Shown here: positions 53,647 to 62,343 of the stretch, one piece after another | Position numbering within the stretch: position 1 is the stretch's first letter | Layout: each line of letters opens with the position of its first letter | NCBI RefSeq assembly: GCF_028765345.1 | Contig: NZ_JARAJZ010000001.1 | Span: forward strand, 558,001 to 622,000 | Length of the DNA: 64,000 nucleotides | Reading direction: 5' to 3' | Source of the DNA: Sporolactobacillus sp. CQH2019 | Lineage (GTDB): Bacteria; Bacillota; Bacilli; Bacillales; Sporolactobacillaceae | Notes under the pieces: model-generated | What the model was told of the DNA's origin: nothing | Seen by the model: only the letters and a program-made list of their open reading frames with translations | Database searches by the model: none | Translations under genes and position numbers: made by a program

Positions 53647-54333
53647 TTAGGATTCCATTTTTTTCAAAATGCTGTCAATATGGATTTTTGCCGTATCGAA
53701 TAATGGGAGCTCGGTATCGTCTTTTTTAATAATCAAGGGCAGCTCCGTACACCCGAGGATAACTGCCTGAACGTGATCGTTTTCTTCCATTTTATTGATG
53801 ATGGCCAGGAAGCGTTCTTTGGTTTCGGCCCTGACAATTCCATACTCCAGCTCTTCAAATATTTTTTTCTGAATAAACTGCCGGTCGACTTCATCCGGTA
53901 CTATAATTTCGATCTGATCTTTTTTAAAGAGATTTTTATAAAAATCGGCATCCATCGTAAACTTTGTCCCAAGCAATCCGACTTTCCTTTGCCCGGATAA
54001 GCGGACGGCCTTTAATGTTTCCTCAACGATGCTGATAAGGGGAATCGGCGATTGATCTTTTAAAGGTTCAAAAACAATATGCGGCGTATTCGAAGCAATG
54101 ACCCCAAAATCGGCACCCGCCTTTGCCACGTTGCGGACAGCTCTCAGCAAGAATCCGACATACTCGTCGAAGGCCCGGCGCGTTAATAATGCCGTTGAAC
54201 GGTCAAGATCTACACTGTCGATCACGATCTGAGGAAAACAGCCTGCTTCTTCGTGATATCTGTAAACAATCTGTCTGTAATATTCCAATGTCGATTCGGC
54301 GCCTAATCCGCCGACTATTCCCGCTTTCTTCAT
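53647..54333 (-). CDS. aspartate/glutamate racemase family protein
   Basis: 228 residues with the family fold: GIVGGLGAESTLEYYR at the start, ASNTPH in the first catalytic site and ILGCTELPLI (C195) in the second. The first site has Ser81 where two-cysteine racemases have Cys, so it belongs with the one-cysteine type known from E. coli YgeA, or has another role. ATG has a distant GGAGG (15 bases). It lies 109 bases below an FbpB-like gene on the same strand. Confidence 0.85.
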   Translation of the reverse strand: MKKAGIVGGLGAESTLEYYRQIVYRYHEEAGCFPQIVIDSVDLDRSTALLTRRAFDEYVGFLLRAVRNVAKAGADFGVIASNTPHIVFEPLKDQSPIPLISIVEETLKAVRLSGQRKVGLLGTKFTMDADFYKNLFKKDQIEIIVPDEVDRQFIQKKIFEELEYGIVRAETKERFLAIINKMEENDHVQAVILGCTELPLIIKKDDTELPLFDTAKIHIDSILKKMES

Positions 54334-54442
54334 GCGATATCTCTAATACCTCCAATCAAGCGACGGCTTGCTTTTTACAGAGCCTTCTCCAACCGCGTCT
54401 CTCAGCTATAATAACACAGACTAAATCCCGTTCTTCCCTGGT

Positions 54443-54613
54443 TCAGATCTCCTTGAAACCCCTGCGTCTGGTTTTATTTTTTCCCTGACCGGTATTTTGA
54501 GTCAGCTTTCGATCAAGCACGGAATCAATATTACTCAATGCGTCTTCATCCTGCCAAATGTTCGATATGTTTTTTTGGACCAGCTCATTAAGTGACAATT
54601 TTCGTTTTCTCAT
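54443..54613 (-). CDS. FbpB-like small basic protein
   Basis: 56 residues, with AAAGGAG 5 bases before the ATG. The N-terminus MRKRKLSLNELVQKNISNI matches the Fur-regulated basic protein (FbpB) family, which in B. subtilis helps an iron-sparing small RNA. The basic tail (KNKTRRRGFKE) fits. A TATAAT with TTGACA (15-base spacing) lies upstream, but I see no Fur box, only an inverted TAATGT...ACATTA. Family assignment is by N-terminal similarity. Confidence 0.6.
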   Translation of the reverse strand: MRKRKLSLNELVQKNISNIWQDEDALSNIDSVLDRKLTQNTGQGKNKTRRRGFKEI

Positions 54614-54737
54614 GCTCGCTCCTTTAATTCCAAGTAATTAAATATGTTTAATGTGCTTACGGTTAACATTATATTGAAAAAGCAATTTTGTCAATAAAGG
54701 CATCCTTTAAATACCGATTGTCCGGACTCCCGCCGTG

Positions 54738-54945
54738 AAGAAAGACGATTACTCACACTATAATTACCAAAATCCCCTCGGCTCACATATCCGGACGGGC
54801 GGAAGTGCGAATCCGTCATCTAAAAGCATCAAAATCATGATCGCTAAAAGGCCAATCATCATTCCTTTTTTTCTTTTCTTTTTTAAAAAGCGATTCAAAA
54901 AAATCAACATTTATAACGACAGAGCAATCCGGACATCACACCTGA
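54738..54945 (-). pseudogene. Decayed copy 1 of the small membrane protein gene
   Basis: About 105 bases (54838-54945) align with 57903-58018, where the intact gene lies. The reading DVRIALSL, then a stop codon, then MLIFLNRFLKKKRKK shows an in-frame TAA in what should be a membrane helix. It is a dead paralog. Confidence 0.6.
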
Positions 54946-55128
54946 ATCTGGCTTATTTTACCTGCATCATTTTTTAGATTTCATTTTATGCTTATGCCAA
55001 CCATCGATTAACGGATATACTTTTAACATAGCATCAGCAGAAATCTATTTGATAAAAAATCATCTTACGTCATCTCTTGCTCGTGACGCTGCGTGATAAG
55101 ATAGGCTAAGGGCAAGGAGGTGAGTTCT

Positions 55129-55845
55129 ATGTCGCAGTACACAACCGGAGAACTGGCTAAACTGTGCAACGTTTCTGTTCGAACGGTACAGTTTTATGAT
55201 GCTAAAGACCTGCTGAAACCATCGGAGCGTACGGAAGGCGGCCGACGTCTGTATTCGGACAATGACATGAGCAAACTGCGCTTGATTTGTATGCTGAAAG
55301 CTCTGGGACTGACGCTCGGATCGATTAAAGGCATATTGGACAGCGACAGCCCCGCCAAATTCTTGCTATTACTGCTTGATGAGCAGGCGAAACAGATCGG
55401 CGGCGACATTAAAGACAAACAGAAACAGTTGGATTCGATTAAGATGATCAAGGAAAGCATCCGCAATACAAACAGAATTCCGGTGAATTCCATAAGCGAC
55501 GTAGAGCGTATGATGAATAGCCAAAAGAAACTGAAAAAAACGCACGCGATCATGCTTATCCTCGGCCTTATCATGGATGCTATTCAAATCGTGGCACTGA
55601 TTCTTTGGATCATAAGGGGCATCTGGCAGCCTTTTGCAATCGGAATGCCGCTCGTCATTTTGCTGGGAGTCTGGATGACCTGGATGTACAGCAAAAACAC
55701 AGATTATATCTGCGTGGCATGCAACACACAGTTTAAGCCGACACTGGGTCAATTTCTATTTTCCAAGCACACACCCAGGACACGAAAGTTAAAGTGCCCC
55801 AAATGCGGGCATACCGGGTACTGTGTTGAGGTCGCTTCTAAATAA
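55129..55845 (+). CDS. membrane-anchored MerR-type regulator with zinc ribbon
   Basis: 238 residues: MerR HTH (YTTGELAKLCNVSVRTVQFYD, GGRRLYSDNDMSKLRLICMLKALG), a dimerisation coiled coil to about 125, two membrane helices (about 145-165 and 170-190), and a C-terminal C-x2-C...C-x2-C ribbon (CVACN, CPKCG). A MerR protein tied to the membrane is unusual. GGAGGTG precedes the ATG at 55129. No partner gene adjoins; its signal is unknown. Confidence 0.82.
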   Translation: MSQYTTGELAKLCNVSVRTVQFYDAKDLLKPSERTEGGRRLYSDNDMSKLRLICMLKALGLTLGSIKGILDSDSPAKFLLLLLDEQAKQIGGDIKDKQKQLDSIKMIKESIRNTNRIPVNSISDVERMMNSQKKLKKTHAIMLILGLIMDAIQIVALILWIIRGIWQPFAIGMPLVILLGVWMTWMYSKNTDYICVACNTQFKPTLGQFLFSKHTPRTRKLKCPKCGHTGYCVEVASK

Positions 55846-56460
55846 CCGGAGAATGAAAAATTCAACAAAAGGATACCCCTGACATGGGATTTTGTGATAT
55901 CCCCTATTCCGGCCAAAAAAGAGCGGATAAAAATCACCGGAAGGGTATCGTTCCAGCTGATCCCATTCTGCTGTAAATGGACTAAGGCCCTGTTATCATT
56001 TTCTGATTCTGTTTTGATGCCGTTCCTGTTCCATAGATTCGCTGCCCCCGAGGAATGTACGCGGAAATTCATCTGACCGTCAGCGGCGGCGGACCGCTGC
56101 CCAATCGACAGGAAATGCCGGCAGATCATTTAAAAAGCAAGGGTTCAAAAGGCCTATAGTTTTCTGTCGGAACCTGTCGAATCAGGTTTGAATAGCGTGA
56201 AAAGAGATGAAAATCCAGGAACTTTTCCCTGTTCAATATTTTGTCACACTTTTCTATAATACAAAGGAATGCATGAGGAGAAATCAGAAATCGAAGCTCT
56301 CGGCAGAGTTTCGGTTTTTTTTTTCAGGTGAAATGAAATCGTCTCTGCGAAATGATAGAACCATTTTCCCGGAACGAACGAAGTACCCAAAATAAAGGGG
56401 CGATGAATAATCAACGGTTGACGCTTGCCGCCTCAATCAATGAAAGGCGGTAACGGAAGC
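55846..56460. other. 615-bp region between the MerR-type gene and the toxin gene
   Basis: Apart from the candidate small RNA (56232-56324), it has no supported gene. Frames on both strands up to 126 codons lack motifs. Confidence 0.4.
56232..56324 (+). ncRNA. Candidate ~60-nt small RNA or attenuated leader
   Basis: A perfect -10 TATAAT (56255-56260) with a weak -35 TTCAAT 17 bases upstream, then about 30 bases of leader, then a compact terminator: CGAAGCTCT-CGGC-AGAGTTTCG (56292-56313) and T10. The transcript would be about 58 bases. It lies 137 bases before the toxin gene. Promoter and terminator are visible; the RNA is predicted only. Confidence 0.45.
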
Positions 56461-57327
56461 ATGGGAGAGGATGTTTCTTACCGGAGCGGTTCATGGGACG
56501 ACATGGGCCGGGCGATCGCTCAAATTTCATCCTGGGGCGGCGCGCTGGAGCGCATGCAGCGGATGGACCGGACCCTTCAGCAGATCCAGAAGGCGATTGA
56601 CGATCTGGACGAGGACCGGCGCCTCTGGTTTTCGTACAAAAGCCAGGCCGGGGCGCTCGACAAACTGGGCCAGGACTACCGGAAACTGGGCACCTTTACG
56701 GGTGAGGCCGGCAATGCGGTCAGCCGCCACATCGACGATCCCTTTTACAAACAGATGGATGCCTTTGCCGCGGAAATGGCGCAGGTTTCAATCAGCCAGT
56801 ACCACACCCCAAACACGCTGAACGTCAAGGAATACCAAGCAGCCAGCCCGCTCGCCTCCGTCGCCGCCTATGAGCCAGTGACCAAACAGTCGATCACATT
56901 CGACGATCTCTTTAACAGCAGCAGCCTGATGGCTGCCTCGCTGAAAAAGGAATACGAAGCCTACCGGGCCGCGGCCGGGAAACAGGCCGGCGGCGTGACT
57001 TTCGATCAGTACAAAGAGGGCATCCAGTACAGCCGCGGCTTCGACTACCGGTCGATCAAAGACAAGCAGATGGACCAGGAGTTCTGGGTGAACCTCGGCA
57101 TCGGAGCGGCGATTGTCATTCTGACGATTGCCTGCCCGGCCGGGATTACGGCGGGTGCCGCCTACGGGGCGATGCAGCTGACCGATGCGGCCACCGGGAC
57201 GAACCTGATCTCCGGGCGGAAGCTGAGCACGGAAGAGCGGGTCACAGAGGGCGTCTTCGGCGTGCTGGACGTGATCCCCGCTTTCAAGGCCGCCGGCGCT
57301 TTCAGCGCAATCGGCCGGAACCTGTGA
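56461..57327 (+). CDS. polymorphic secreted toxin, N-terminal and pre-toxin domains, tip lost
   Basis: 288 residues. An N-terminal helical region (SWDDMGRAIAQISSWGGALERM) resembles T7SS-exported WXG/LXG-like heads. A linker follows, then at about 220-288 a membrane-like segment and the pre-toxin TG region (ISGRKLSTEERVTEGVFGVLDVIP). In intact proteins a variable toxin domain follows this region; here the frame ends at IGRNL and an IS3-type transposase fragment begins 16 bases later. ATG at 56461 is the best start. So it is a disarmed toxin. Confidence 0.65.
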   Translation: MGEDVSYRSGSWDDMGRAIAQISSWGGALERMQRMDRTLQQIQKAIDDLDEDRRLWFSYKSQAGALDKLGQDYRKLGTFTGEAGNAVSRHIDDPFYKQMDAFAAEMAQVSISQYHTPNTLNVKEYQAASPLASVAAYEPVTKQSITFDDLFNSSSLMAASLKKEYEAYRAAAGKQAGGVTFDQYKEGIQYSRGFDYRSIKDKQMDQEFWVNLGIGAAIVILTIACPAGITAGAAYGAMQLTDAATGTNLISGRKLSTEERVTEGVFGVLDVIPAFKAAGAFSAIGRNL

Positions 57328-57342
57328 TGGATCTTTATTCCG

Positions 57343-57816
57343 ATGAAATTCTATCCTTTGCGATCAGTGGCCATTTCAACTGTAGCTTTTGCGCTCAAGC
57401 CTCTTCATGAGGCACTGGAGGGTCTTCCCGAGCATCACTATCGTACCTATGTCCATACAGATCAAGGGTTCCAATATCAGAGTTATGCCTGGCGTAAGGA
57501 ACTTAAATCGCATCGGGTCTGTCAGAGTATGTCCCGTAAGGCCACCTGTTTAGACAATGCCCAGATGGAAAGTTTCTTTCACATCATGAAGGCTGAGACA
57601 GTAAGTGCTCATGATTATCAGACTCAGGAAGAACTGGAAAGGGCCATGCGTGAATGGATTAAGTACTATAATAAATCCAGGATCAAAGAAAAGCTCGGTG
57701 GCCTAAGTCCGATTGACTACCGGATTTCGACTACCGAGCAAGTAGCAAAAACTATGTCCAACTTTTGGGGTTCAGATCAGAAGGACGGCTTCTTTTCTGA
57801 ATGTTTAATTTTTTAA
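57343..57816 (+). pseudogene. IS3-family transposase, C-terminal fragment
   Basis: About 157 codons of an IS3/IS150-type OrfB: second catalytic Asp in VHTDQGFQYQS, and Glu in DNAQMESFFHIMKAE, then the usual YYNKSRIKEKLGGLSPIDYR. The first Asp and N-terminal half are missing, so it cannot transpose. It joins directly to the toxin gene's 3' end, evidence of insertion and deletion. Confidence 0.92.
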
Positions 57817-57901
57817 TTAATTAACATACTCCGACAGACTTTGCAAAAAAAGACAACTAATATAAAAAAAAGACAACCATTCACACCAATAATAGTAAAA
57901 C

Positions 57902-57932
57902 AGGGATAGCTAAAAGGTCAATCACCATCCCT
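57902..57932 (+). terminator. Weak hairpin with T run
   Basis: AGGGAT...ATCCCT with a 19-base loop, followed by TTTTTG on the plus strand; it overlaps the 3' end of the minus-strand membrane-protein gene. Confidence 0.45.
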
Positions 57933-58110
57933 TTTTTGTCCTTCTCTTTTTTGGAAAGCAGCACAAAAAATCGACTAAGGAAATTAGCATGTATAACAAC
58001 AGAGCGATCCTAACATCAAGTTTAAATATAACGACAACTGCGAGGAAAATCATCAAAAATAGCAGCGGCCAATGGATATTGTCATAGGCTTCTATAAATC
58101 TTTTATACAC
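57922..58110 (-). CDS. small two-helix membrane protein
   Basis: 62 residues from GTG at 58110 (GGGGG 7 bases upstream; ATG at 58116 would abut it). Two membrane helices: IHWPLLFLMIFLAVVVIF and IALLLYMLISLVDFLCCF, then a basic tail KKRRTKKGW. I recognise no family. Two decayed copies (54738-54945 and 58370-58470) lie on the same strand, and all three surround a toxin remnant, so an immunity-like or accessory role is possible but unproven. Confidence 0.5.
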   Translation of the reverse strand: MYKRFIEAYDNIHWPLLFLMIFLAVVVIFKLDVRIALLLYMLISLVDFLCCFPKKRRTKKGW

Positions 58111-58369
58111 AAGCATTCCCCCGTTTATCGTTTTTTTAAGACAAGATGTTTCATTCCATTAAACATAATCAAAGAAAGATGCAGTATGAAGAAAAAGCTG
58201 CCATTCCGCAACACGGGCAGTATTATTTACTATTATTGCTCCCACAGTATCCAAAGGGCTTGCAGCTCATTAAATGGCAAAAGCCCGAGAGCCGCTCCTC
58301 AGCAATTGTATCAGCATTCACATCTAAAATAAAAGATAAAACGATTTACATTAAAAAAGCTTCCTAATT

Positions 58370-58470
58370 AATGGCATCCGGATAGAGCATATGTACACAA
58401 ACAACGCGATATAAGACATTACATTAGTTAATTTAGCTTCATCAGAAAATATGAAAACAAATCATTTTAT
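58370..58470 (-). pseudogene. Decayed copy 3 of the small membrane protein gene
   Basis: Minus-strand reading KLTNVMSYIALFVYICSIRM parallels KLDVRIALLLYMLIS of the intact gene, and the DNA shows GCAT-GTA-CAA-GCGAT-ACAT words in the same order. No start codon; about 35 codons remain. Confidence 0.4.
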
Positions 58471-58473
58471 TAA

Positions 58474-58504
58474 AGAAGTACGCCCCCTTTGAGGCGTACT
58501 TCTT
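58474..58504 (-). terminator. Terminator after the GH1 gene
   Basis: GAAGTACGCC...GGCGTACTTC hairpin, followed on the minus strand by TTTAATAAAA. It lies about 115 bases past the phospho-beta-glucosidase stop. Confidence 0.6.
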
Positions 58505-58618
58505 ATATTTATGATGTTTATGTCTTTATCCCTGACGTTTCTGCCTCTCTGGTCAGCGCTTGGAGAAATCAATTATTCCCCTGAACGCCTGATCATCCAT
58601 TCAATCCGCCGATATTCC

Positions 58619-59986
58619 TTATTTGTTGCTGAGGTCGGCTCCATTGGTCTCAATGACCTTTTTATACCAGTAAAGACTGTCTTTCTTTGTTCGTTTTAAA
58701 GTGGCCTTATCCACATAGACGAAACCATATCTTTTCTCAAACCCTTCTCTTGTTGAATAAAGATCGGTTGCCGACCATGTGAGATAGCCTATCAGATCCA
58801 CACCGTCTGCTTCAGCCTCCTTCATTCGTTCAATATGGGCAGCTAAATATTGAATACGATAATCATCGTGGACGGCATCGTTCTCGATTTTGTCACGATG
58901 ACCCAGTCCGTTCTCTAAAATAAGAATGGGCAATTGATAACGATGGTAGAAATCTTCCAGGTAATGTTTAAAACCATACGGATCAATATTCCATCCCCAC
59001 TCCGTTTGTTTGACAAACGGATTTGTTATTTTAATACCGTTCATCTGCTGGGAATCCTTTTCGATCAGATCTTCCGCACCGACCGCTGAAGACATATAGT
59101 AAGTTAAAGACATAAAATCAGGTTCAACGGACTTAATCTGTTCCAAATCGCCATCGTGTATGATTTGATCAAAATTAATGCCTTCATATTGTTTCAGCAG
59201 ATAGGCTGGATATTTTCCCCTGAAATACACATCCCCGGGCGCATAGCCGATTCGTTTCATAAATTCGTCGCAGGCCTCGACATCTTTTGGATTGCAGGTC
59301 TTAGGGTATACACAAATATTACCGATATTTCCTCCGGCTTTTGCTTCCGGATCCACTTGATGGACAATCTTTGTTGCCGCGGCATAGGCTAAATTAAAAT
59401 GATGCTCCAGTCGAAAGACCTCTTCCCTGCTTTTTGCTCTGTAGCCCGTCATATATTCTGAGTCCAATGACAAGAAGTTCTGTTCGTTAAAAGGGATCCA
59501 GTACTTCACTCTGCCTTTATAATAATGGACAACTGTTTCAACATAGCGCGTATAGGCCTTGATGCATTCACGATTCATCCATCCGTTATATTTTTTTAAT
59601 AAAGCAAGCGGGAGATCATACGCATATAACGTAACAACCGGTTGAATTTTATATTTTTCCAGTTCGCTTAGTATACGATCATAGAAAGCCAATCCTTCTT
59701 TGCTCGCTTCCGGATCATCGCCATTCGGGAAAATACGTGTCCATGCCATGGAAAATCGATAAATTTGAAATCCGATTTCACCATAAAGAGCTATATCTTG
59801 CTGATAATGTGTATAGTGATCGGATGCCCTTTTAAATCCGGGAAAATCGGAGTTAGCGGACATACCGGAAACTTTTCGAACATCGGCAATTGATAATCCT
59901 TTTCCTCCTTTGTCCCACCCTCCTTCAAATTGCTGTGCGTTTGTCGAACTGCCCCAGAGAAAATTCCTTTTAAATGCTGTTCCCAA
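58619..59986 (-). CDS. 6-phospho-beta-glucosidase (GH1)
   Basis: 455 residues, GH1 barrel. It hydrolyses phosphorylated beta-glucosides delivered by the PTS upstream. Seen: FLWGSSTNAQQFEGGWD, acid/base Glu in PFNEQN, nucleophile Glu in ILENGLG, and the phosphate-site region TWSATDLYST...KRYGFVYVD. Start TTG, 7 bases after AGAAGGGA; it begins 54 bases after the bglP stop, same strand. Together with bglP it forms a beta-glucoside operon. Confidence 0.93.
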   Translation of the reverse strand: MGTAFKRNFLWGSSTNAQQFEGGWDKGGKGLSIADVRKVSGMSANSDFPGFKRASDHYTHYQQDIALYGEIGFQIYRFSMAWTRIFPNGDDPEASKEGLAFYDRILSELEKYKIQPVVTLYAYDLPLALLKKYNGWMNRECIKAYTRYVETVVHYYKGRVKYWIPFNEQNFLSLDSEYMTGYRAKSREEVFRLEHHFNLAYAAATKIVHQVDPEAKAGGNIGNICVYPKTCNPKDVEACDEFMKRIGYAPGDVYFRGKYPAYLLKQYEGINFDQIIHDGDLEQIKSVEPDFMSLTYYMSSAVGAEDLIEKDSQQMNGIKITNPFVKQTEWGWNIDPYGFKHYLEDFYHRYQLPILILENGLGHRDKIENDAVHDDYRIQYLAAHIERMKEAEADGVDLIGYLTWSATDLYSTREGFEKRYGFVYVDKATLKRTKKDSLYWYKKVIETNGADLSNK

Positions 59987-60040
59987 AAATAGTCCCTTCT
60001 TTCAATAATGCCTGCTGAAAACGTATTCCGAAAGGACAAC

Positions 60041-61900
60041 TCATTCCACTAATGCTTCCATGACAGTGGTTCCATGTGATTGGATACCTGTCTTAAGCAG
60101 TTGGACGTCTTTATAATCTTGCGTGTTGGTCACAATCACCGGGGTACTTATATCGTATCCTGCTTTTTTAATTGAATCTAAATCAAACGTTATCAATAAC
60201 TGCCCTTTTTGAACCCTGGCACCTTGTGTCACATGACTCTCAAAATATTTTCCGTTTAATTCCATTGTATTAATTCCTATGTGAATCATAATTTCGGTGC
60301 CGTTGTCGGATTGTATACCAATCGCATGACGCGTCGGAAATAACATCTTGACAACGCCGCTGACGGGTGCATACACATTTCCATCAGAAGGGTTAATCAC
60401 GAATCCTGAGCCCATACTTCCATCCGCAAAGGCAGGATCGGGACTCGCCGATAGTTTCGATATTTTTCCGGAAACAGGCGCTTCAATGAATTGCTGTTTA
60501 ATAGCTAATGGGGTACTCTCTACCATTTTCGCATTTTTATCGGCAGTCTCGCCGGAATTTTCGTCAAAGCCAAGTATCATTGTGGCAATAGCCCCCACGA
60601 CAAAACAAATGGCCAAACCAATGACATAGTAAACAAACGTGGATCCGACAAAAGCGGGTAATGTCGTTAAGCCCCCAAAGACAAAGGCAAATGCCTTGGT
60701 CTGCATACCGCCTATAAAGGCACCGCCTGCCGCACCGCCAATGATGGCACCGATCAAAGGCCGTTTATATCTCACGGCTACTCCATAAATTGCCGGTTCT
60801 GTAATCCCCGCAAAGAAAATAGACAGCAAAGCGGACATTGTATATGATTTCGTCTTTTTATTTTTGGTCTTAAGGAAAGTACCGAGCGTCGCACCGGCCA
60901 TTCCGAAATTGGCTGCTGCTGTTAACGGAACAATTTTATCAAACCCGAGTGTGCTAATATCAGTAATCATTATTGGATTGACTGCCCATTGGAGACCGAA
61001 GATTACAAATACATTCCAGATTCCGCCGATTAACATACCGGCAATCCACCCGTTCGATTGAATGAGCCAGTTGATGACATTAGCGATTCCTTCGCCCGTA
61101 TAGACGCCAAACGGGCCGAATAATCCTGCAGTTACAGGGACCATAAGAAACAGCGAGATTAAAGGAACAAATAAAAGCTGTAGGTTCTCATAAATATGTT
61201 TCTTAAGAAACTTTTCAAGATATGACTGACACCAGATAGCTAGAATCGCGGGAATGACAGTTGATGTGTAGGTCATAGTAACAATGGGAAGACCAAAGAA
61301 ATGCGTGATCACACCATTCCCGTGAGACCCCATAATGTTTGTAAACTCAGGCATAATCAGTGCGCCCATAATGGCTGCAGAAACGTATAAGTTCGCACCA
61401 AATTTTTTCGCCGTTGTAAACGCAAGCAAAATCGGAAGAAAATAGAAAACAGAAGTCGAAGCCGCTGTCAGAATGTGATAGGTTCCGGACGTATCTGACA
61501 GCCAGCCAATTTGTGTAAATAACAGGACTAAACCGCGCAGAACACCTGAACCGGCAAGCAATGGAAGCAAAGGTGTGAAAATCCCTGCTATTGTGTCGAA
61601 AACTTTAGTTAAAATATTCCCGTTGCTTTTATAGGAGGTACTGTTTGACCCTTCGCCAAGATGTGTTTCTGAGATTAAATCATCATAAACACTAGGTACA
61701 CTGGGACCAATGACAACCTGAAACTGACCGCCTTTTTCAACGATACTTAGAATGCCGGACGTATTTTCCAAAACGTTCCTTTTAACTTTGTTGTTGTCTT
61801 TCAGGGTCATTCTAAGGCGTGTCGCACAATGTGTGATTGTGTTGATATTGTTCTCACCGCCGACTAAACCTAGTATTTTCTTTCCCAAACTTTCCGACAT
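60041..61900 (-). CDS. bglP: PTS beta-glucoside enzyme IIBCA
   Basis: About 619 residues, a complete IIB-IIC-IIA fusion. IIB phospho-Cys in ITHCATRLRM, IIC membrane domain (about 105-460, with TIAGIFTPLLPLLAGSGVLRG), and IIA phospho-His in EIMIHIGINTMEL. It imports and phosphorylates aryl-beta-glucosides or cellobiose-like sugars. I take ATG at 61900; ATG at 61909 has the ribosome site too close. No RAT/antiterminator element is visible; control probably by the divergent LacI regulator. Confidence 0.94.
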   Translation of the reverse strand: MSESLGKKILGLVGGENNINTITHCATRLRMTLKDNNKVKRNVLENTSGILSIVEKGGQFQVVIGPSVPSVYDDLISETHLGEGSNSTSYKSNGNILTKVFDTIAGIFTPLLPLLAGSGVLRGLVLLFTQIGWLSDTSGTYHILTAASTSVFYFLPILLAFTTAKKFGANLYVSAAIMGALIMPEFTNIMGSHGNGVITHFFGLPIVTMTYTSTVIPAILAIWCQSYLEKFLKKHIYENLQLLFVPLISLFLMVPVTAGLFGPFGVYTGEGIANVINWLIQSNGWIAGMLIGGIWNVFVIFGLQWAVNPIMITDISTLGFDKIVPLTAAANFGMAGATLGTFLKTKNKKTKSYTMSALLSIFFAGITEPAIYGVAVRYKRPLIGAIIGGAAGGAFIGGMQTKAFAFVFGGLTTLPAFVGSTFVYYVIGLAICFVVGAIATMILGFDENSGETADKNAKMVESTPLAIKQQFIEAPVSGKISKLSASPDPAFADGSMGSGFVINPSDGNVYAPVSGVVKMLFPTRHAIGIQSDNGTEIMIHIGINTMELNGKYFESHVTQGARVQKGQLLITFDLDSIKKAGYDISTPVIVTNTQDYKDVQLLKTGIQSHGTTVMEALVE

Positions 61901-62078
61901 TTTTATCATCTCTTTCTATAAAAATTATTTCTGTACAGAAGCTGACAAATTCATTTGATAGACGATGTGTACGATTTTATAAGAATCCGTATAGAAATGC
62001 ACATCAATAGAGCAAGTTTTCTTGATTAGTCTGCTGCCCCTCTCCTTATGGATCATTAAGTTTTCAGGCGTAAGCTAG

Positions 62079-62134
62079 GAAAACGTTTTCTCATAAACGG
62101 CAAAAAAATAATATATAGGGTAATCGTTTTCTCA
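62079..62134. promoter_or_regulatory. Two LacI-type (or cre-like) operators before bglP
   Basis: GAAAACGTTTTC (62079-62090), a perfect palindrome followed by TCA, and GGTAATCGTTTTCTCA (62119-62134). The second word recurs exactly at 63425-63440. The sites have 12 of 14 cre positions in the reverse sense, so CcpA binding is an alternative or addition. Confidence 0.65.
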
Positions 62135-62276
62135 TGGCACAGCCTTAATATAACATAAGATTTTTTTGTTGTAAAGCGGTTTCATCTATTTACATACAGT
62201 TGTAAATTATTTCCTCATCGCTATGCTTAAAAAAACAGGATCTCAGAAGAAGCAGATAGTTTTAACAAACAAATAT

Positions 62277-62305
62277 TTGTACATATTTATGACTTATATT
62301 ATCAT
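62277..62305 (+). promoter_or_regulatory. Promoter of the LacI-family gene
   Basis: -35 TTGTAC (62277-62282), 17 bases, -10 TATCAT (62300-62305), leader about 32 bases. Confidence 0.55.
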
Positions 62306-62343
62306 ATTAACAAATACTGTCTAAAATAGATTAGGTGAGCGCT

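Larger units (their letters stand above)
57817..58618. other. Region downstream of the IS fragment
   Basis: Contains the small membrane protein gene (57922-58110), its decayed third copy (58370-58470), two hairpins and no other supported gene. Confidence 0.5.

Noticed and set aside
54735-54977. 80-codon plus-strand frame with a hydrophobic segment
   Set aside because: It is the reverse reading of the decayed minus-strand membrane-protein copy; no ribosome site.
58087-58367. Small plus-strand frames between the membrane-protein gene and its decayed copy
   Set aside because: Weak or no ribosome sites and unlike any family; on the minus strand the DNA is equally ambiguous.
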